Source: Pseudomonas sp. ABC1 (GTDB lineage: Bacteria > Pseudomonadota > Gammaproteobacteria > Pseudomonadales > Pseudomonadaceae). From it: a stretch of 64,000 nt of DNA. Where the stretch lies: the NCBI RefSeq assembly GCF_013395055.1, contig NZ_CP058349.1:3843501-3907500 (forward strand), in the 5' to 3' direction. Numbering within the stretch: position 1 is the stretch's first letter; every line of letters starts with the position of its first letter. This document shows, piece by piece, positions 1 to 10,931 of the stretch. The translations under genes were made by a program, and so were the position numbers. The notes under the pieces were generated by a model. That model worked only from the letters and a program-made list of their open reading frames with translations. It searched no databases and was not told the DNA's origin.

Positions 1-77
1 CGACGTTGATAGGCTGGGTGTGTAAGCGTTGTGAGGCGTTGAGCTAACCAGTACTAATTGCCCGTGAGGCTTGACCA
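1..77 (+). rRNA. rrl: 23S ribosomal RNA, 3' end (partial)
   Basis: The window opens inside the conserved 3' end of 23S rRNA: the segment around 45-76 reads GCTAACCAGTACTAATTGCC followed by CGTGAGGCTTGACC, the usual end of gammaproteobacterial 23S. The 5S gene follows about 150 bases later in the same orientation. The exact 3' end is uncertain by a few bases. Confidence 0.93.
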
Positions 78-225
78 TATAACACCCAAACAATCTGCTG
101 CACAGCAGAGGGTGTCGAAGGTAAAGTCGACAAACCGAAAGTTTGCAAGAGCACTACAAAGCATTACCATAGACATCACATACCCAATTCGCTGTAGCGG
201 CTAAACCCCGAGACAGCAACCGAAT

Positions 226-345
226 TGCTTGACGACCATAGAGCGTTGGAACCACCTGATCCCATCCCGAACTCAGTAGTGAAACGACGCATCGCCGATG
301 GTAGTGTGGAGTTTCTCCATGTGAGAGTAGGTCATCGTCAAGCTT
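226..345 (+). rRNA. rrf: 5S ribosomal RNA
   Basis: The typical Pseudomonas 5S sequence is visible. It starts TGCTTGACGACCATAGAGCG, contains the conserved CCGAACTCAGTAGTGAAACG core and ends GGTCATCGTCAAGCTT. Its two ends are complementary (GCTTGACGA with TCGTCAAGC), forming helix I. It is about 120 nt, the usual length, and closes the rRNA operon that enters from the left. The 23S-5S spacer (78-225) contains no tRNA. Confidence 0.95.
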
Positions 346-351
346 CTAATC

Positions 352-384
352 AAACCCCCCGGTCCTAATGGATCGGGGGGTTTG
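352..384 (+). terminator. rRNA operon intrinsic terminator
   Basis: AAACCCCCCGGTC pairs with GATCGGGGGGTTT around a short loop and is followed by GTCTTT. It lies just after the 5S gene, so it most likely ends the rRNA transcript. The following 386-567 stretch has no gene and no convincing promoter that I can see. Confidence 0.85.
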
Positions 385-567
385 TCTTTGCAATGAGAAA
401 AATATGCCAAGGTGATGGCCCGCTCAAGCGCGGCTGTCCCGCACAGACGTTGAAAGACATGGGATTAAAAAGCGGTTTTCACCGAGTGCTGTTATCCGGA
501 GAATAGTCGGAAATATTAGGAAGCACTTGATCAGCAAGTGCACTCCAAAGGGCGCTCTGGGAATGTA

Positions 568-2205
568 ATGGAAACAATCACTCTTGTTCTGATCATGTTC
601 ATCGCGGTCTTCTTCAGCAGCATGCTGGTCCGCGTATTACCTGTGCCACTGCCGTTGCCTCTGATGCAGATCGCGTTGGGAACCTGCATCGGCATGGCTT
701 CCAGCTGGCGGCTCGAGCTGAATCCAGAGATATTCTTTCTGCTGTTTCTGCCTCCTTTGTTGTTTCTGGATGGCTGGCAGATTCCCAAGGAGGGGTTGTT
801 TCGAGACAAGGGGACAATCCTGGCCCTGGCCCTTGGCCTGGTCGTGATGACGGTGCTGGGGGCCGGTTATTTCATTCATTGGTTGATTCCCTCCATGCCC
901 CTGGCTGTCGCTTTTGCGCTGGCGGCGGTTATTTCTCCAACCGACCCTGTCGCGCTTTCCGCGATTGCTGCGCGAGTACCGGTGCCGAAACGGTTGATGC
1001 ATATTCTGGAGGGCGAGTCCCTGCTGAATGATGCATCAGGCCTGGTCTGCTTGCGGTTTGCCGTTGCGGCGGCCCTGACCGGAACCTTCGCCCTCGGCGA
1101 TGCTGTTCTTACCTTTGGGCAACTGGCTCTGGGAGGCATCGCCATCGGTGTTGTCGTGACCTGGGGTTTGTCACGCGGGACGATCTGGCTGGCTCGGCGT
1201 TTCGGTGAAGAGCCGGGTGCGCAGATTCTGATGAGTCTGCTGATACCGTTCTTCGTCTATCTGATTGCCGAGCATCTGCATTGCTCGGGGATTCTTGCCG
1301 CTGTGGCGGCTGGTATCACCATGAGTTACAGCGAACTGACCGGGAAGGCGCTTGCGATCACCCGTATTCGTCGCTCTGCGGTCTGGGACATGCTGCAGTT
1401 TGCACTCAATGGCCTGATTTTCGTGCTGCTGGGCGAGCAACTGCCAGGGATCATTGCCGGTGCCAGTCAAGTTGTGAGTGAGACGGGGCATCACGATCCT
1501 GTCTGGTTGATCGCTTATGTGCTGATCATCAACCTGGCGTTGGGTGTCCTGCGTTTTCTCTGGGTGTGGGTGTCGATTCGCTTCACGCTGTTCGGCGGAG
1601 GGCAGATGTATGCCCAGAGCCCACGTGCGACCTTGCGTGTCGCTGCCGCCACATCGGTGGCGGGTGTCCGTGGTGCGATTACTCTGGCGGGTGTTCTCAC
1701 ACTGCCATTGCTGCTGGCGGACGGCACGGCCTTCCCGGTCCGTGACCTGGCCATTCTGCTGGCGGCGGGGGTGATCATTGTGTCCTTGATCGTTGCCAGT
1801 ATCGGTATGCCATGGCTATTGAAAGGGCTGGATGTGCCGGATGAGCCTCAGCAGCGAGCAGAGGAGGACAAGGCGCGTATTCTTGCTGCCGAGGCGGCCA
1901 TACGCGCTATCGAGAAGGCGCAGCACGCCATGAGCAAGAATCAGCAGGATGTAGACCTGTACGTCGAGGCGGCGGCTCGGGTCAGCGATCTGTATCGCTA
2001 CCGCATCGATCGGCGCTCGGACCATGGCGAGGCCCAGGCACAGTTCGATGTCACCTTCGAGATCGAACAGCAACTGCGCCAGGTCGGGTTGCGCGCCGAA
2101 CGTGATGAGCTGTTCCGCCTCGCGAGGGAAGATCATCTCGACGAGGATCTGGCGCGCCGTCTGATTCGTGAGATCGATCTTCAGGATGCGCAGATGTTGC
2201 GGTGA
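568..2205 (+). CDS. Na+/H+ antiporter, CPA1 family
   Basis: This integral inner-membrane cation/proton antiporter of the CPA1 (NhaP/YjcE-like) family has about 545 residues. The first ~400 residues are a series of hydrophobic helices carrying the family's conserved SPTDPVALSAIAA segment and the acidic EGESLLNDASG segment, which contains the Asn-Asp ion-binding pair. A charged cytoplasmic tail follows, as is usual for CPA1. It should exchange Na+ (or K+) for H+ and contribute to pH and salt homeostasis. I prefer the ATG at 568. An in-frame GTG at 538 would add ten polar residues before the first helix. It stands alone between the rRNA operon and the convergent metR; only 10 bases separate the two stop codons. 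Substrate specificity cannot be read from the sequence. Confidence 0.88.
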   Translation: METITLVLIMFIAVFFSSMLVRVLPVPLPLPLMQIALGTCIGMASSWRLELNPEIFFLLFLPPLLFLDGWQIPKEGLFRDKGTILALALGLVVMTVLGAGYFIHWLIPSMPLAVAFALAAVISPTDPVALSAIAARVPVPKRLMHILEGESLLNDASGLVCLRFAVAAALTGTFALGDAVLTFGQLALGGIAIGVVVTWGLSRGTIWLARRFGEEPGAQILMSLLIPFFVYLIAEHLHCSGILAAVAAGITMSYSELTGKALAITRIRRSAVWDMLQFALNGLIFVLLGEQLPGIIAGASQVVSETGHHDPVWLIAYVLIINLALGVLRFLWVWVSIRFTLFGGGQMYAQSPRATLRVAAATSVAGVRGAITLAGVLTLPLLLADGTAFPVRDLAILLAAGVIIVSLIVASIGMPWLLKGLDVPDEPQQRAEEDKARILAAEAAIRAIEKAQHAMSKNQQDVDLYVEAAARVSDLYRYRIDRRSDHGEAQAQFDVTFEIEQQLRQVGLRAERDELFRLAREDHLDEDLARRLIREIDLQDAQMLR

Positions 2206-2215
2206 ACCGGCCCTC

Positions 2216-3142
2216 TCAGCGCTCCTTCTGTGCCGCACTGACGCCTTCCAGCGTGGCGAAGGAGGTGTCCTTGGCGGTCAGCAGGAAGTCGCGCATGAAG
2301 GGTGAATCCAGCATGTCCGTGCGTATGCCGGCAAACAGGGTCGCGATCAGGCCTTTCTCGCCCAGGCGCTTGGCGGTGACATAGTTGCGTACGCTGTACT
2401 CGTGCAGGGCCCAGTTGGGTACACAGCAGACACCACGGCCTGAAGCGACCAGTTGCATCATCATTACTGTCAGTTCAGACGTGCGGATCTGTGCGGGTTC
2501 GACATCGGCAGGTTCGAGAAAGCGCGTGAAAATATCCAGTCGGTCGCGCTCGACCGGGTAGGTGATCAGGGTTTCGCTGGCCAGGTCTTCCGGGCGGACG
2601 TAGGGCTGCTCCGCCAGTGGGTGCTGGTTGGCGATAGCCAGCATGGCTTCGTAGGTGAACAGTGGCACATAGGTGATGCCGCTCAACTCGATGGGGTCTG
2701 ACGTCACGACGAGGTCGAGGTCGCCACGGGCGAGGGCCGGCAACGGTGCGAAGGAGAAGCCCGAGGCCAGGTCGAGTTCGACTTCCGGCCAGGCATTGCG
2801 GAACTGGTCGATCGTGGGCATCAGCCACTGGAAGCAACTGTGACATTCGATTGCCATGTGCAGACGTCCCGCCGTGCCGCCGGCCAGGCGTGCCAGGTCG
2901 CGTTCTGCGCTGCGCAACTGGGGCAGTACGTCATCGGCCAATTGCAACAGGCGCAGGCCTGCGCTGGTGAAGCGCACGGGGCGAGTCTTGCGCACGAACA
3001 GTGGTTGTCCCAGGCGTTCTTCCAGCTCCTTGAATTGGTGCGAAAGTGCCGACTGCGTCAGGTGCAAGCGCTCGGCTGCCTCGACCAGGCTGTTGGTTTC
3101 CCTCAAGGCATGAAGTGTTTTCAGGTGACGGATTTCCAGCAT
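2216..3142 (-). CDS. metR: LysR-type regulator MetR
   Basis: This 308-residue LysR-family transcription factor has an N-terminal winged helix-turn-helix (about residues 1-60, with AERLHLTQSALSHQFKELE) and a periplasmic-binding-like effector domain. The start MLEIRHLKTLHALRETNSL and the PVERDRLDIFTRFLEPA region are characteristic of MetR, which activates methionine biosynthesis genes with homocysteine as co-effector. A good Shine-Dalgarno (AGGAG, spacing 6) precedes the ATG. Upstream, at 3207-3219, lies a perfect TGAA-N5-TTCA MetR box, which suggests autoregulation. No met structural gene is adjacent, so its targets are elsewhere. Orientation is the same as glpD, whose stop codon overlaps that operator. 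Confidence 0.9.
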   Translation of the reverse strand: MLEIRHLKTLHALRETNSLVEAAERLHLTQSALSHQFKELEERLGQPLFVRKTRPVRFTSAGLRLLQLADDVLPQLRSAERDLARLAGGTAGRLHMAIECHSCFQWLMPTIDQFRNAWPEVELDLASGFSFAPLPALARGDLDLVVTSDPIELSGITYVPLFTYEAMLAIANQHPLAEQPYVRPEDLASETLITYPVERDRLDIFTRFLEPADVEPAQIRTSELTVMMMQLVASGRGVCCVPNWALHEYSVRNYVTAKRLGEKGLIATLFAGIRTDMLDSPFMRDFLLTAKDTSFATLEGVSAAQKER

Positions 3143-3206
3143 GAAAGCTCCTGGACAGCTGATGGCCGTAATCCGAGGATTCTGCCTGAATATTCAGTTT
3201 TTAGCA

Positions 3207-3219
3207 TGAATACACTTCA
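3207..3219 (-). promoter_or_regulatory. MetR box upstream of metR
   Basis: The sequence TGAATACACTTCA is an exact match to the known MetR operator TGAA-N5-TTCA. It lies 65-77 bases upstream of the metR ATG, and its last three bases are the glpD stop codon. A second palindrome, CTGAATATTCAG, lies between it and metR at 3186-3197. Autoregulation by MetR is known in enteric bacteria; here it is inferred. Confidence 0.6.
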
Positions 3220-4743
3220 TCTTGTGAACGCAGGGCTCTGGCGAAGCGTCATGCGCCGGTGCAGGTAGTCTTCCAGGCTCTGGTGCAGGGCGGGAGCATG
3301 CAGTCCCAGTTTGCTGCGGCGCCAGAGGATGTCTTCTGCTGTCATGGCCCATTCCTGTTCCATGAGGTATTCCACCTCGCAAGCATATAGATCGCCCCCC
3401 AGGTGTTCGCCCAGTTCGGCAAGCTCACAGGCAGACGCCAGCAGGCGCCAGGCACGGCTGCCGTAACTCCAGGCCCAGCGATGAGCCAGTGAGTGCGGCA
3501 GCCAGGGCGAGTGTTCGAGCAGCTCGATGGCCAGTGCATGGGGATCGTCATGATCGCCGCCAGGAAGAGGGAGAGTTGCACTGTTTCCGTCTGGCAAGTC
3601 TGTGAACCAGGGTTTGAGCTTTTCGAGTGCGTTGACGGCGAGCATGCGATAGGTCGTCAGCTTGCCACCGAATATCGACAGCAGAGGCGCATGGCCCTGG
3701 CTGTCCGCATCGAGTTGCAGGTGGTAATCCCGGGTCGCTTCGGATGCCTTCCCTTGCCGCTCCGCCAGCAGCGGGCGAACGCCGGAGAAGCAATACAGGA
3801 TGTCTTCACGGCACAATTGCCGCTTGAAGTAACTGTTGCTGATGCCGAGGAGGTAGTCGATTTCATCGTCGCTGATACGCACTTCGGACGCATCCTGACG
3901 GTAGTCACGATCGGTGGTGCCGATCAGGGTGAAGTCACGTTGGTAAGGGATGGCGAAGACGATACGACGGTCCTCATGTTGCAGGATGTAGGCCTGCTCG
4001 CCCTCATGCAGGCGAGGGACGATCAGGTGGCTGCCCTGTACCAGCCGCAGCGCGTGCAGCGACTCCAGCCCGAGCCTGCCGGTGATGACCTCCATGGCCC
4101 AGGGGCCTGCCGCGTTCACCAGGGCGCTGGCTCTTATCGAATAGCGACTGCCATCGGCCCGCTCCAGATGCAGGTGCCACAGGCCACGACTGCGATGCGC
4201 GCTCAGGCAACGGGTACGGGTGTGGACATGGGCGCCCTGTTCCCTGGCCGCAATGGCGTTGAGGACGACCAGGCGTGAGTCGTCCACCGTGCAATCGGAG
4301 TATTCGAAGCCCTGGGTGATGTCACCCAGCAGCGGCCCCTCGGCATCGCAGCGGATATGCCTGGAGGGGGCCAGTGTCTGGCGTTTGCCCAGGTGATCGT
4401 AGAGGAACAGGCCCAGGCGAATCAGCCAGGCGCTGCGCAAATGCGGACGGTGAGGGAGGATGAAGCGCAGCGGACGAACCAGATGTGGCGCCTTGCGCAT
4501 GAGGATCTCACGTTCGGCCAGGGCTTCGCGGACCAGCCGCCATTCGCCATGCTCCAGGTAGCGCAAACCGCCATGGATAAGCTTGCTGCTGGCCGACGAG
4601 GTATGGCTGGCGAGGTCGTCGCGTTCGCACAGGTAGGTGCTCAATCCGCGACTGGACGCCTCGGCAGCTATGCCCGTTCCGTTGATGCCGCCACCGATCA
4701 CTGCCAGGTCGTAGACTTCCGAGATAGGTGCCTGATTTTCCAT
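3217..4743 (-). CDS. glpD: Aerobic glycerol-3-phosphate dehydrogenase GlpD
   Basis: This FAD-dependent, membrane-associated enzyme oxidises sn-glycerol 3-phosphate to dihydroxyacetone phosphate and passes electrons to ubiquinone. The N-terminus has the dinucleotide-binding motif YDLAVIGGGINGTGIAAEA (about residues 11-29). It is followed by the GlpD signature SSKLIHGGLRYLE and a conserved GGKLTTYR stretch near residue 370. At 508 residues it has normal family length. The start at 4743 (MENQAP) puts the Rossmann motif about ten residues in. ATG 4755 is an alternative, and a longer frame to 4860 would run into ybaK. The transcript begins in a 67-base gap shared with the divergent ybaK. The usual partners glpF, glpK and glpR are not next to it, unlike the arrangement I recall in P. 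aeruginosa. Confidence 0.93.
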   Translation of the reverse strand: MENQAPISEVYDLAVIGGGINGTGIAAEASSRGLSTYLCERDDLASHTSSASSKLIHGGLRYLEHGEWRLVREALAEREILMRKAPHLVRPLRFILPHRPHLRSAWLIRLGLFLYDHLGKRQTLAPSRHIRCDAEGPLLGDITQGFEYSDCTVDDSRLVVLNAIAAREQGAHVHTRTRCLSAHRSRGLWHLHLERADGSRYSIRASALVNAAGPWAMEVITGRLGLESLHALRLVQGSHLIVPRLHEGEQAYILQHEDRRIVFAIPYQRDFTLIGTTDRDYRQDASEVRISDDEIDYLLGISNSYFKRQLCREDILYCFSGVRPLLAERQGKASEATRDYHLQLDADSQGHAPLLSIFGGKLTTYRMLAVNALEKLKPWFTDLPDGNSATLPLPGGDHDDPHALAIELLEHSPWLPHSLAHRWAWSYGSRAWRLLASACELAELGEHLGGDLYACEVEYLMEQEWAMTAEDILWRRSKLGLHAPALHQSLEDYLHRRMTLRQSPAFTR

Positions 4744-4810
4744 GGGTATGAGCATCCGACCGGTTTTTTCGCTAAGGTACAGCCTTCGTCGTTTCACTTC
4801 ATCCGCAGCC

Positions 4811-7182
<2,372 letters not shown>

Positions 7183-7183
7183 C

Positions 7184-7981
7184 TTACAGGGCGATGAAGA
7201 GCAGGGCAACGCCCAGACCCAGGCGATAGATGACGAAGGGCAGCATGCCAATCCGGTTGAGCGCCGCGAGGAACAGCTTGATGCAGAGCAGCGCTGAAAC
7301 GAAGGAGAGTGCGGCGCCAATCAGCATGTCTCCCCATTGAGCGCTGCTGCCGGACTCCACCAGTTCCAGCGTTTTCAGGCCGCCAGCGGCCAGGATCAGT
7401 GGAATCGACAGCAGGAAGGAGAAGCGTGCTGCCGCCTGGCGGTTGAAGCCGAGCATCAGCGCGGCGGTCAGGGTAATGCCGGAGCGGGATGTGCCGGGGA
7501 TCAGTGCCAGCATCTGCGCCAGGCCGATCAGCAGGGCTTTGCGCCAGGTCATGCGGTCCAGCTCATCGCTGCGTGGACTGCGGGTGTCCGCCCACCACAG
7601 CACCAGGCCGAAGAGGATGGTGGTCACCGCGATGACCAGCATCGAGCGGGTGTATTGCTCGATATAGTCTTCGAACATCAGGCCCGCCAGTGCCGCCGGC
7701 AGTGTACCGATGATGATCGCCCAGCCCAGGCGACCCTCGGCGCTGGCCTGGCCCTGGAGTACATGGCGGAACCAGCCTCGGGTCGTGGCGTGCAGTTCGT
7801 GCCTGAAGGCCATGATGACTGCCAGGAGCGTCCCGACATGCACGGCCACATCGAAGGCCTGCCCCTGGTCAGGCCAGCCCAGCAGTTGCGAGGGCAGGAT
7901 CAGGTGTGCAGAGGATGAGACCGGAAGAAACTCGGTGATGCCCTGGATGAGCGAGAGAATGACGATGTGGAACCATTCCAT
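7184..7981 (-). CDS. uppP: Undecaprenyl-diphosphatase UppP (BacA)
   Basis: This polytopic inner-membrane enzyme dephosphorylates undecaprenyl diphosphate to regenerate the lipid carrier for peptidoglycan and O-antigen. Extra copies are known to give bacitracin resistance in this family. The 265-residue product has both catalytic motifs: the Glu-rich QGITEFLPVSSSAHL near residues 14-28 and PGTSRSGIT near residue 162. The remainder is a series of hydrophobic helices, and the length is normal. It stands alone; a 156-base gap separates its start from the end of yejK, and it converges on the GIY-YIG gene with a single base between stops. uppS, which makes the same carrier, is found at 26404. Confidence 0.95.
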   Translation of the reverse strand: MEWFHIVILSLIQGITEFLPVSSSAHLILPSQLLGWPDQGQAFDVAVHVGTLLAVIMAFRHELHATTRGWFRHVLQGQASAEGRLGWAIIIGTLPAALAGLMFEDYIEQYTRSMLVIAVTTILFGLVLWWADTRSPRSDELDRMTWRKALLIGLAQMLALIPGTSRSGITLTAALMLGFNRQAAARFSFLLSIPLILAAGGLKTLELVESGSSAQWGDMLIGAALSFVSALLCIKLFLAALNRIGMLPFVIYRLGLGVALLFIAL

Positions 7982-8058
7982 TTTTTGCCCTTACTGCCTG
8001 AATAGTGCGATGCCTGGAGCCATATGACTGGCTGTGACGGAATAATTCCCCGTGCAGG

Positions 8059-8079
8059 GTAAAAAGCACCTGGTGCTTT
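8059..8079 (-). terminator. Intrinsic terminator downstream of yejK
   Basis: A near-perfect palindrome, AAAGCACC-T-GGTGCTTT, lies 59 bases after the yejK stop. On the minus strand it is followed by TTTTTA, so it reads as a terminator for yejK before uppP. The rest of the 7982-8137 gap holds no gene. Confidence 0.65.
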
Positions 8080-8137
8080 ATTGTTCCGTAGCTCGCAGCC
8101 AGGGTTGGCATAGCCTGTGGCACGTCGAAAGGTCCGC

Positions 8138-9145
8138 TCAGTCCTTGCGCCGCTTGAGCTGATCAGCCAGTTGCGTGGGAATCTGGCGAATGATCAGCAT
8201 GTCGCGTGTCTCGTCGTACTCGATGCGCGAACCCAGCAGGTGGGCTTCGAAGCTGATCGACAGTCCTTCGGCGCGACCGGTGAAGCGGCGGAACTGGTTG
8301 AGCGTGCGCTTATCCGGCGGGATTTCCGGCGAGAGTCCGTAATCCTTGTTGCGGATATGCTCGTAGAAGGCACGAGGGCGGTCCTCGTCGACGACCATCG
8401 ACAGCTCTTCGAGCGTCATGGGCTCGCCCAGCTTGGCCTGTGTACTGGCGTAGTCCACCAGCGCGCTGGTCTTCTCGCGGGCCTGTTCTTCAGCCAGGTC
8501 CTCGCTTTCCACGAAGTCGCTGAAAGCCTTGAGCAAGGTACGGGTCTCGCTCGGCGCATCCACGCCTTCCTGGCAACCGATGAAGTCGCGGAAGTATTCC
8601 GAGACCTTCTTGCCGTTCTTGCCCTTGATGAAGGAGATGTACTGGCGGGACTGTTTGTTGTTCCGCCATTCCGAAATATTGATACGGGCGGCGAGGTGCA
8701 ACTGGCCCAGGTCAAGGTGCTTGGCCGGTGCGACATCCAGGGCATCGGTCACGCTCACGCCTTCGCTGTGATGCAGCAGGGCAATGGCGAGGTAGTCGGT
8801 CATGCCTTGCTGATAATGTGCGAAAAGCACGTGGCCGCCGGTCGACAGGTTGGACTCTTCCATCAACTTGCTCAGGTGCTCGACGGCTTCGCGGCTGAAC
8901 GAGGTGAAATCACGCTGCTCGTCCAGGTAGTGCTCGAGCCAGCCACTGAAAGGGTAGGCGCCCGACTCTTCGTGGAAGTAGCCCCAGGCCTTGCCTTGCT
9001 TGGCGTTGTAGCTTTCGTTGAGGTCTGCCAGGAGGTTCTCCATGGCTTGCGAGAGCCCCAGTTCGGAGTCTCTGGCATGCAGTACGGCAGGCGTGCCGTC
9101 GGGCTTCTTGTCGATCAGATGGACGATGCAGTGGCGGATAGGCAT
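8138..9145 (-). CDS. yejK: Nucleoid-associated protein YejK (NdpA)
   Basis: This 335-residue protein of the YejK/NdpA (37-kDa nucleoid-associated protein) family is full length. Recognisable parts are the N-terminal [14 protein letters not shown], the central [21 protein letters not shown], the [26 protein letters not shown] segment and a basic C-terminal tail [10 protein letters not shown]. Members associate with the nucleoid, and some interact with topoisomerase IV or phage proteins, but a precise function is not settled. It is a single-gene unit with its own terminator-like hairpin downstream (8059-8079). It is divergent from the small ORF at 9330 across about 184 non-coding bases. Confidence 0.9.
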   Translation of the reverse strand: MPIRHCIVHLIDKKPDGTPAVLHARDSELGLSQAMENLLADLNESYNAKQGKAWGYFHEESGAYPFSGWLEHYLDEQRDFTSFSREAVEHLSKLMEESNLSTGGHVLFAHYQQGMTDYLAIALLHHSEGVSVTDALDVAPAKHLDLGQLHLAARINISEWRNNKQSRQYISFIKGKNGKKVSEYFRDFIGCQEGVDAPSETRTLLKAFSDFVESEDLAEEQAREKTSALVDYASTQAKLGEPMTLEELSMVVDEDRPRAFYEHIRNKDYGLSPEIPPDKRTLNQFRRFTGRAEGLSISFEAHLLGSRIEYDETRDMLIIRQIPTQLADQLKRRKD

Positions 9146-9329
9146 GGGTGTCTCGTACGCGATTCGGGCAGTGTGCCGGTGAGTGGTGCGCAGTCTACCT
9201 GAGAGGGATGACTGCCGGAGCAGGTTCTTGCCAGGCCAGGCGGTGAGTCCGGCAATGGGCCGGCTGACGTCTAATCGTCATGTTCGGCTGGTACATAGCT
9301 GGCGCACATCACTGATATGGAGTACTGCA

Positions 9330-9530
9330 ATGACGACCCTGACTGAACTGGCTCAGCACATCGCCCAGCTTTATCCCCTGCGGGACAAGCGGGTTGGCAA
9401 GCGCTATCGAGTCGTCGGTGAGCTGGCCGGCATGACCGAGCTGGAGGAGTTGAGTGGCGAGCCGCGCTACATCCGTACGCTGGCGCTGCGTGACAGGCAG
9501 CACTGGGATTTCATGCAGCCGATGAGCTGA
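9330..9530 (+). CDS. Conserved-looking small protein of unknown function
   Basis: This 66-residue cytoplasmic protein begins MTTLTELAQHIAQLY. It has a basic stretch (RDKRVGKRYRVVGELAG), then a turn and two short segments ending in DRQHWDFMQPMS. It has no signal peptide, membrane helix or cysteine. ATGGAG (9317-9322) provides a Shine-Dalgarno core at reasonable spacing to the ATG at 9330. The frame extends upstream to 9183, but that part reads like non-coding sequence. I do not recognise a family. Coding character rests on the RBS, the clean amino-acid composition and its isolation between two real genes. Confidence 0.6.
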   Translation: MTTLTELAQHIAQLYPLRDKRVGKRYRVVGELAGMTELEELSGEPRYIRTLALRDRQHWDFMQPMS

Positions 9531-9599
9531 GGTGGTTTTGCCTGGGCCGGCCGAGGGTGATAATGCCCGCCATCAAGGAGCTATCGGCAGAGGCCAGGT

Positions 9600-10748
9600 G
9601 TGCAGACTCAAGGTTATTTCGATCTTCGCTTCGAAGCCGTCAGGGACAGGTTTGCGCAGATTTGCGAGACGAATGGGCAGGGCGGTGCAGCCCTGTGCGT
9701 GACGATTGGCGGTGAGACCGTACTCGATCTCTGGGGCGGCATGGCAGACAGCTCGCAAGAGCAGGTCTGGCAGAGCGACACACTGGTCAACCTGTTCTCC
9801 TGCACCAAGATGTTCACGGCCGTCGCAGCCTTGCAACTGGTGGGTGAAGGGCGCTTGCAACTGGATGGGCCTGTGGCGGATGTCTGGCCTGAGTTCGCCG
9901 CCAATGGCAAGGCACGGATCACGCTGCGGCAACTGCTCTGCCACACGGCCGGCTTGCCTGCCATCCGCCAGCCCCTGCCACAGGATGCCTTGTACGACTG
10001 GCGGTATATGGTCGAGGTGCTGGCTGGGCAGGCGCCCTGGTGGACGCCTGGCGCCCAGCATGGTTATGCCGCGATCACCTATGGATGGCTGCTGGGCGAG
10101 CTGATCGCACGTGCCGATGGTCGCGCCCCGGGGCAGGCCATCGTGGCGCGCACGGCGGGTACGTTGGGGCTGGACTTCCACCTCGGGCTGGACGAGCAGG
10201 AGTTTTCCCGAATCGCCTACCTGACCCGTGGCAAGAACATCCCGCTCGATGAGACCGCGCAGCGCCTGCTGCGAGCGCTGTCCGATGATCCGGCATCGCT
10301 CAGTGCGCGAGCCTTCAACAATCCTCCTTCCTTCATGAGTCGCGGCAACAGGCCCGAATGGCGACGCATGGTGCAGCCTGCCGCCAATGGCCATGGCAAT
10401 GCGCGCTCGCTGGCGGGGTTCTATGCCGGGCTGTTGGACGGGACGCTACTGGCGGATGAGCTGGTGCAGGAAATGCTGCGCGAGCAGGTCCGTGGCGATG
10501 ACCTGACCCTGCTGGCGCCCACCCGCTTCGGGCTGGGTTGCTGGCTCGAGCAGGCAGAGGTAGTGGGGGCGAGCTTCTGCATGGGGCCGGAGGCGTTCGG
10601 GCATCCGGGCGCCGGGGGCTGCCTCGGGTTCGCCGACCCCGAGCGTGAGTTGGCATTCGGTTTCGTGACCAACAGCCTTGGCCCTTATGTGCAGATGGAT
10701 CCGCGTGCCCAGGCACTGGCCCGCACGGTCAGGGAATGCCTGGATTGA
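9600..10748 (+). CDS. Serine hydrolase of the beta-lactamase/EstB family
   Basis: This 382-residue member of the class C beta-lactamase-like superfamily (esterase EstB, D-aminopeptidase relatives) has no signal peptide and should be cytoplasmic. The catalytic SxxK motif is S67-C-T-K70 in VNLFSCTKMFT. It is followed by the usual LRQLLCHTAGLP helix, a Tyr motif around GYAAITYGWLLGEL (residues 155-167) and a C-terminal HPGAGG motif that replaces the KTG of true beta-lactamases. It therefore probably acts on small esters or amides rather than conferring beta-lactam resistance. The start codon is GTG, preceded by AGAGG with 6-base spacing. Its natural substrate cannot be deduced. Confidence 0.85.
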   Translation: MQTQGYFDLRFEAVRDRFAQICETNGQGGAALCVTIGGETVLDLWGGMADSSQEQVWQSDTLVNLFSCTKMFTAVAALQLVGEGRLQLDGPVADVWPEFAANGKARITLRQLLCHTAGLPAIRQPLPQDALYDWRYMVEVLAGQAPWWTPGAQHGYAAITYGWLLGELIARADGRAPGQAIVARTAGTLGLDFHLGLDEQEFSRIAYLTRGKNIPLDETAQRLLRALSDDPASLSARAFNNPPSFMSRGNRPEWRRMVQPAANGHGNARSLAGFYAGLLDGTLLADELVQEMLREQVRGDDLTLLAPTRFGLGCWLEQAEVVGASFCMGPEAFGHPGAGGCLGFADPERELAFGFVTNSLGPYVQMDPRAQALARTVRECLD

Positions 10749-10931
10749 AAGAAATATCACCGCTCGTCGGTTCCAAAGCGTAATTCTTTGCAGAATAATG
10801 GCTTGCGTTCACAATTTAGAGTCAATTGACGCTTACGCCATGCCCTGTGCCTGGCGGTACTCCCGGCAGAGCGTATCCTTGGTCTGCCGATCATTTTGTA
10901 ATCCATGAACGATGGCTGCGGAGCCCTGCAC

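Noticed and set aside
78..225. Possible tRNA in the 23S-5S spacer
   Set aside because: No cloverleaf, CCA end or conserved GTTCGA arm could be found.
9600..10748. Antibiotic-resistance beta-lactamase
   Set aside because: The fold and SxxK are there, but there is no signal peptide and the KTG motif is replaced by HPGAGG, so an esterase-type role is more likely.
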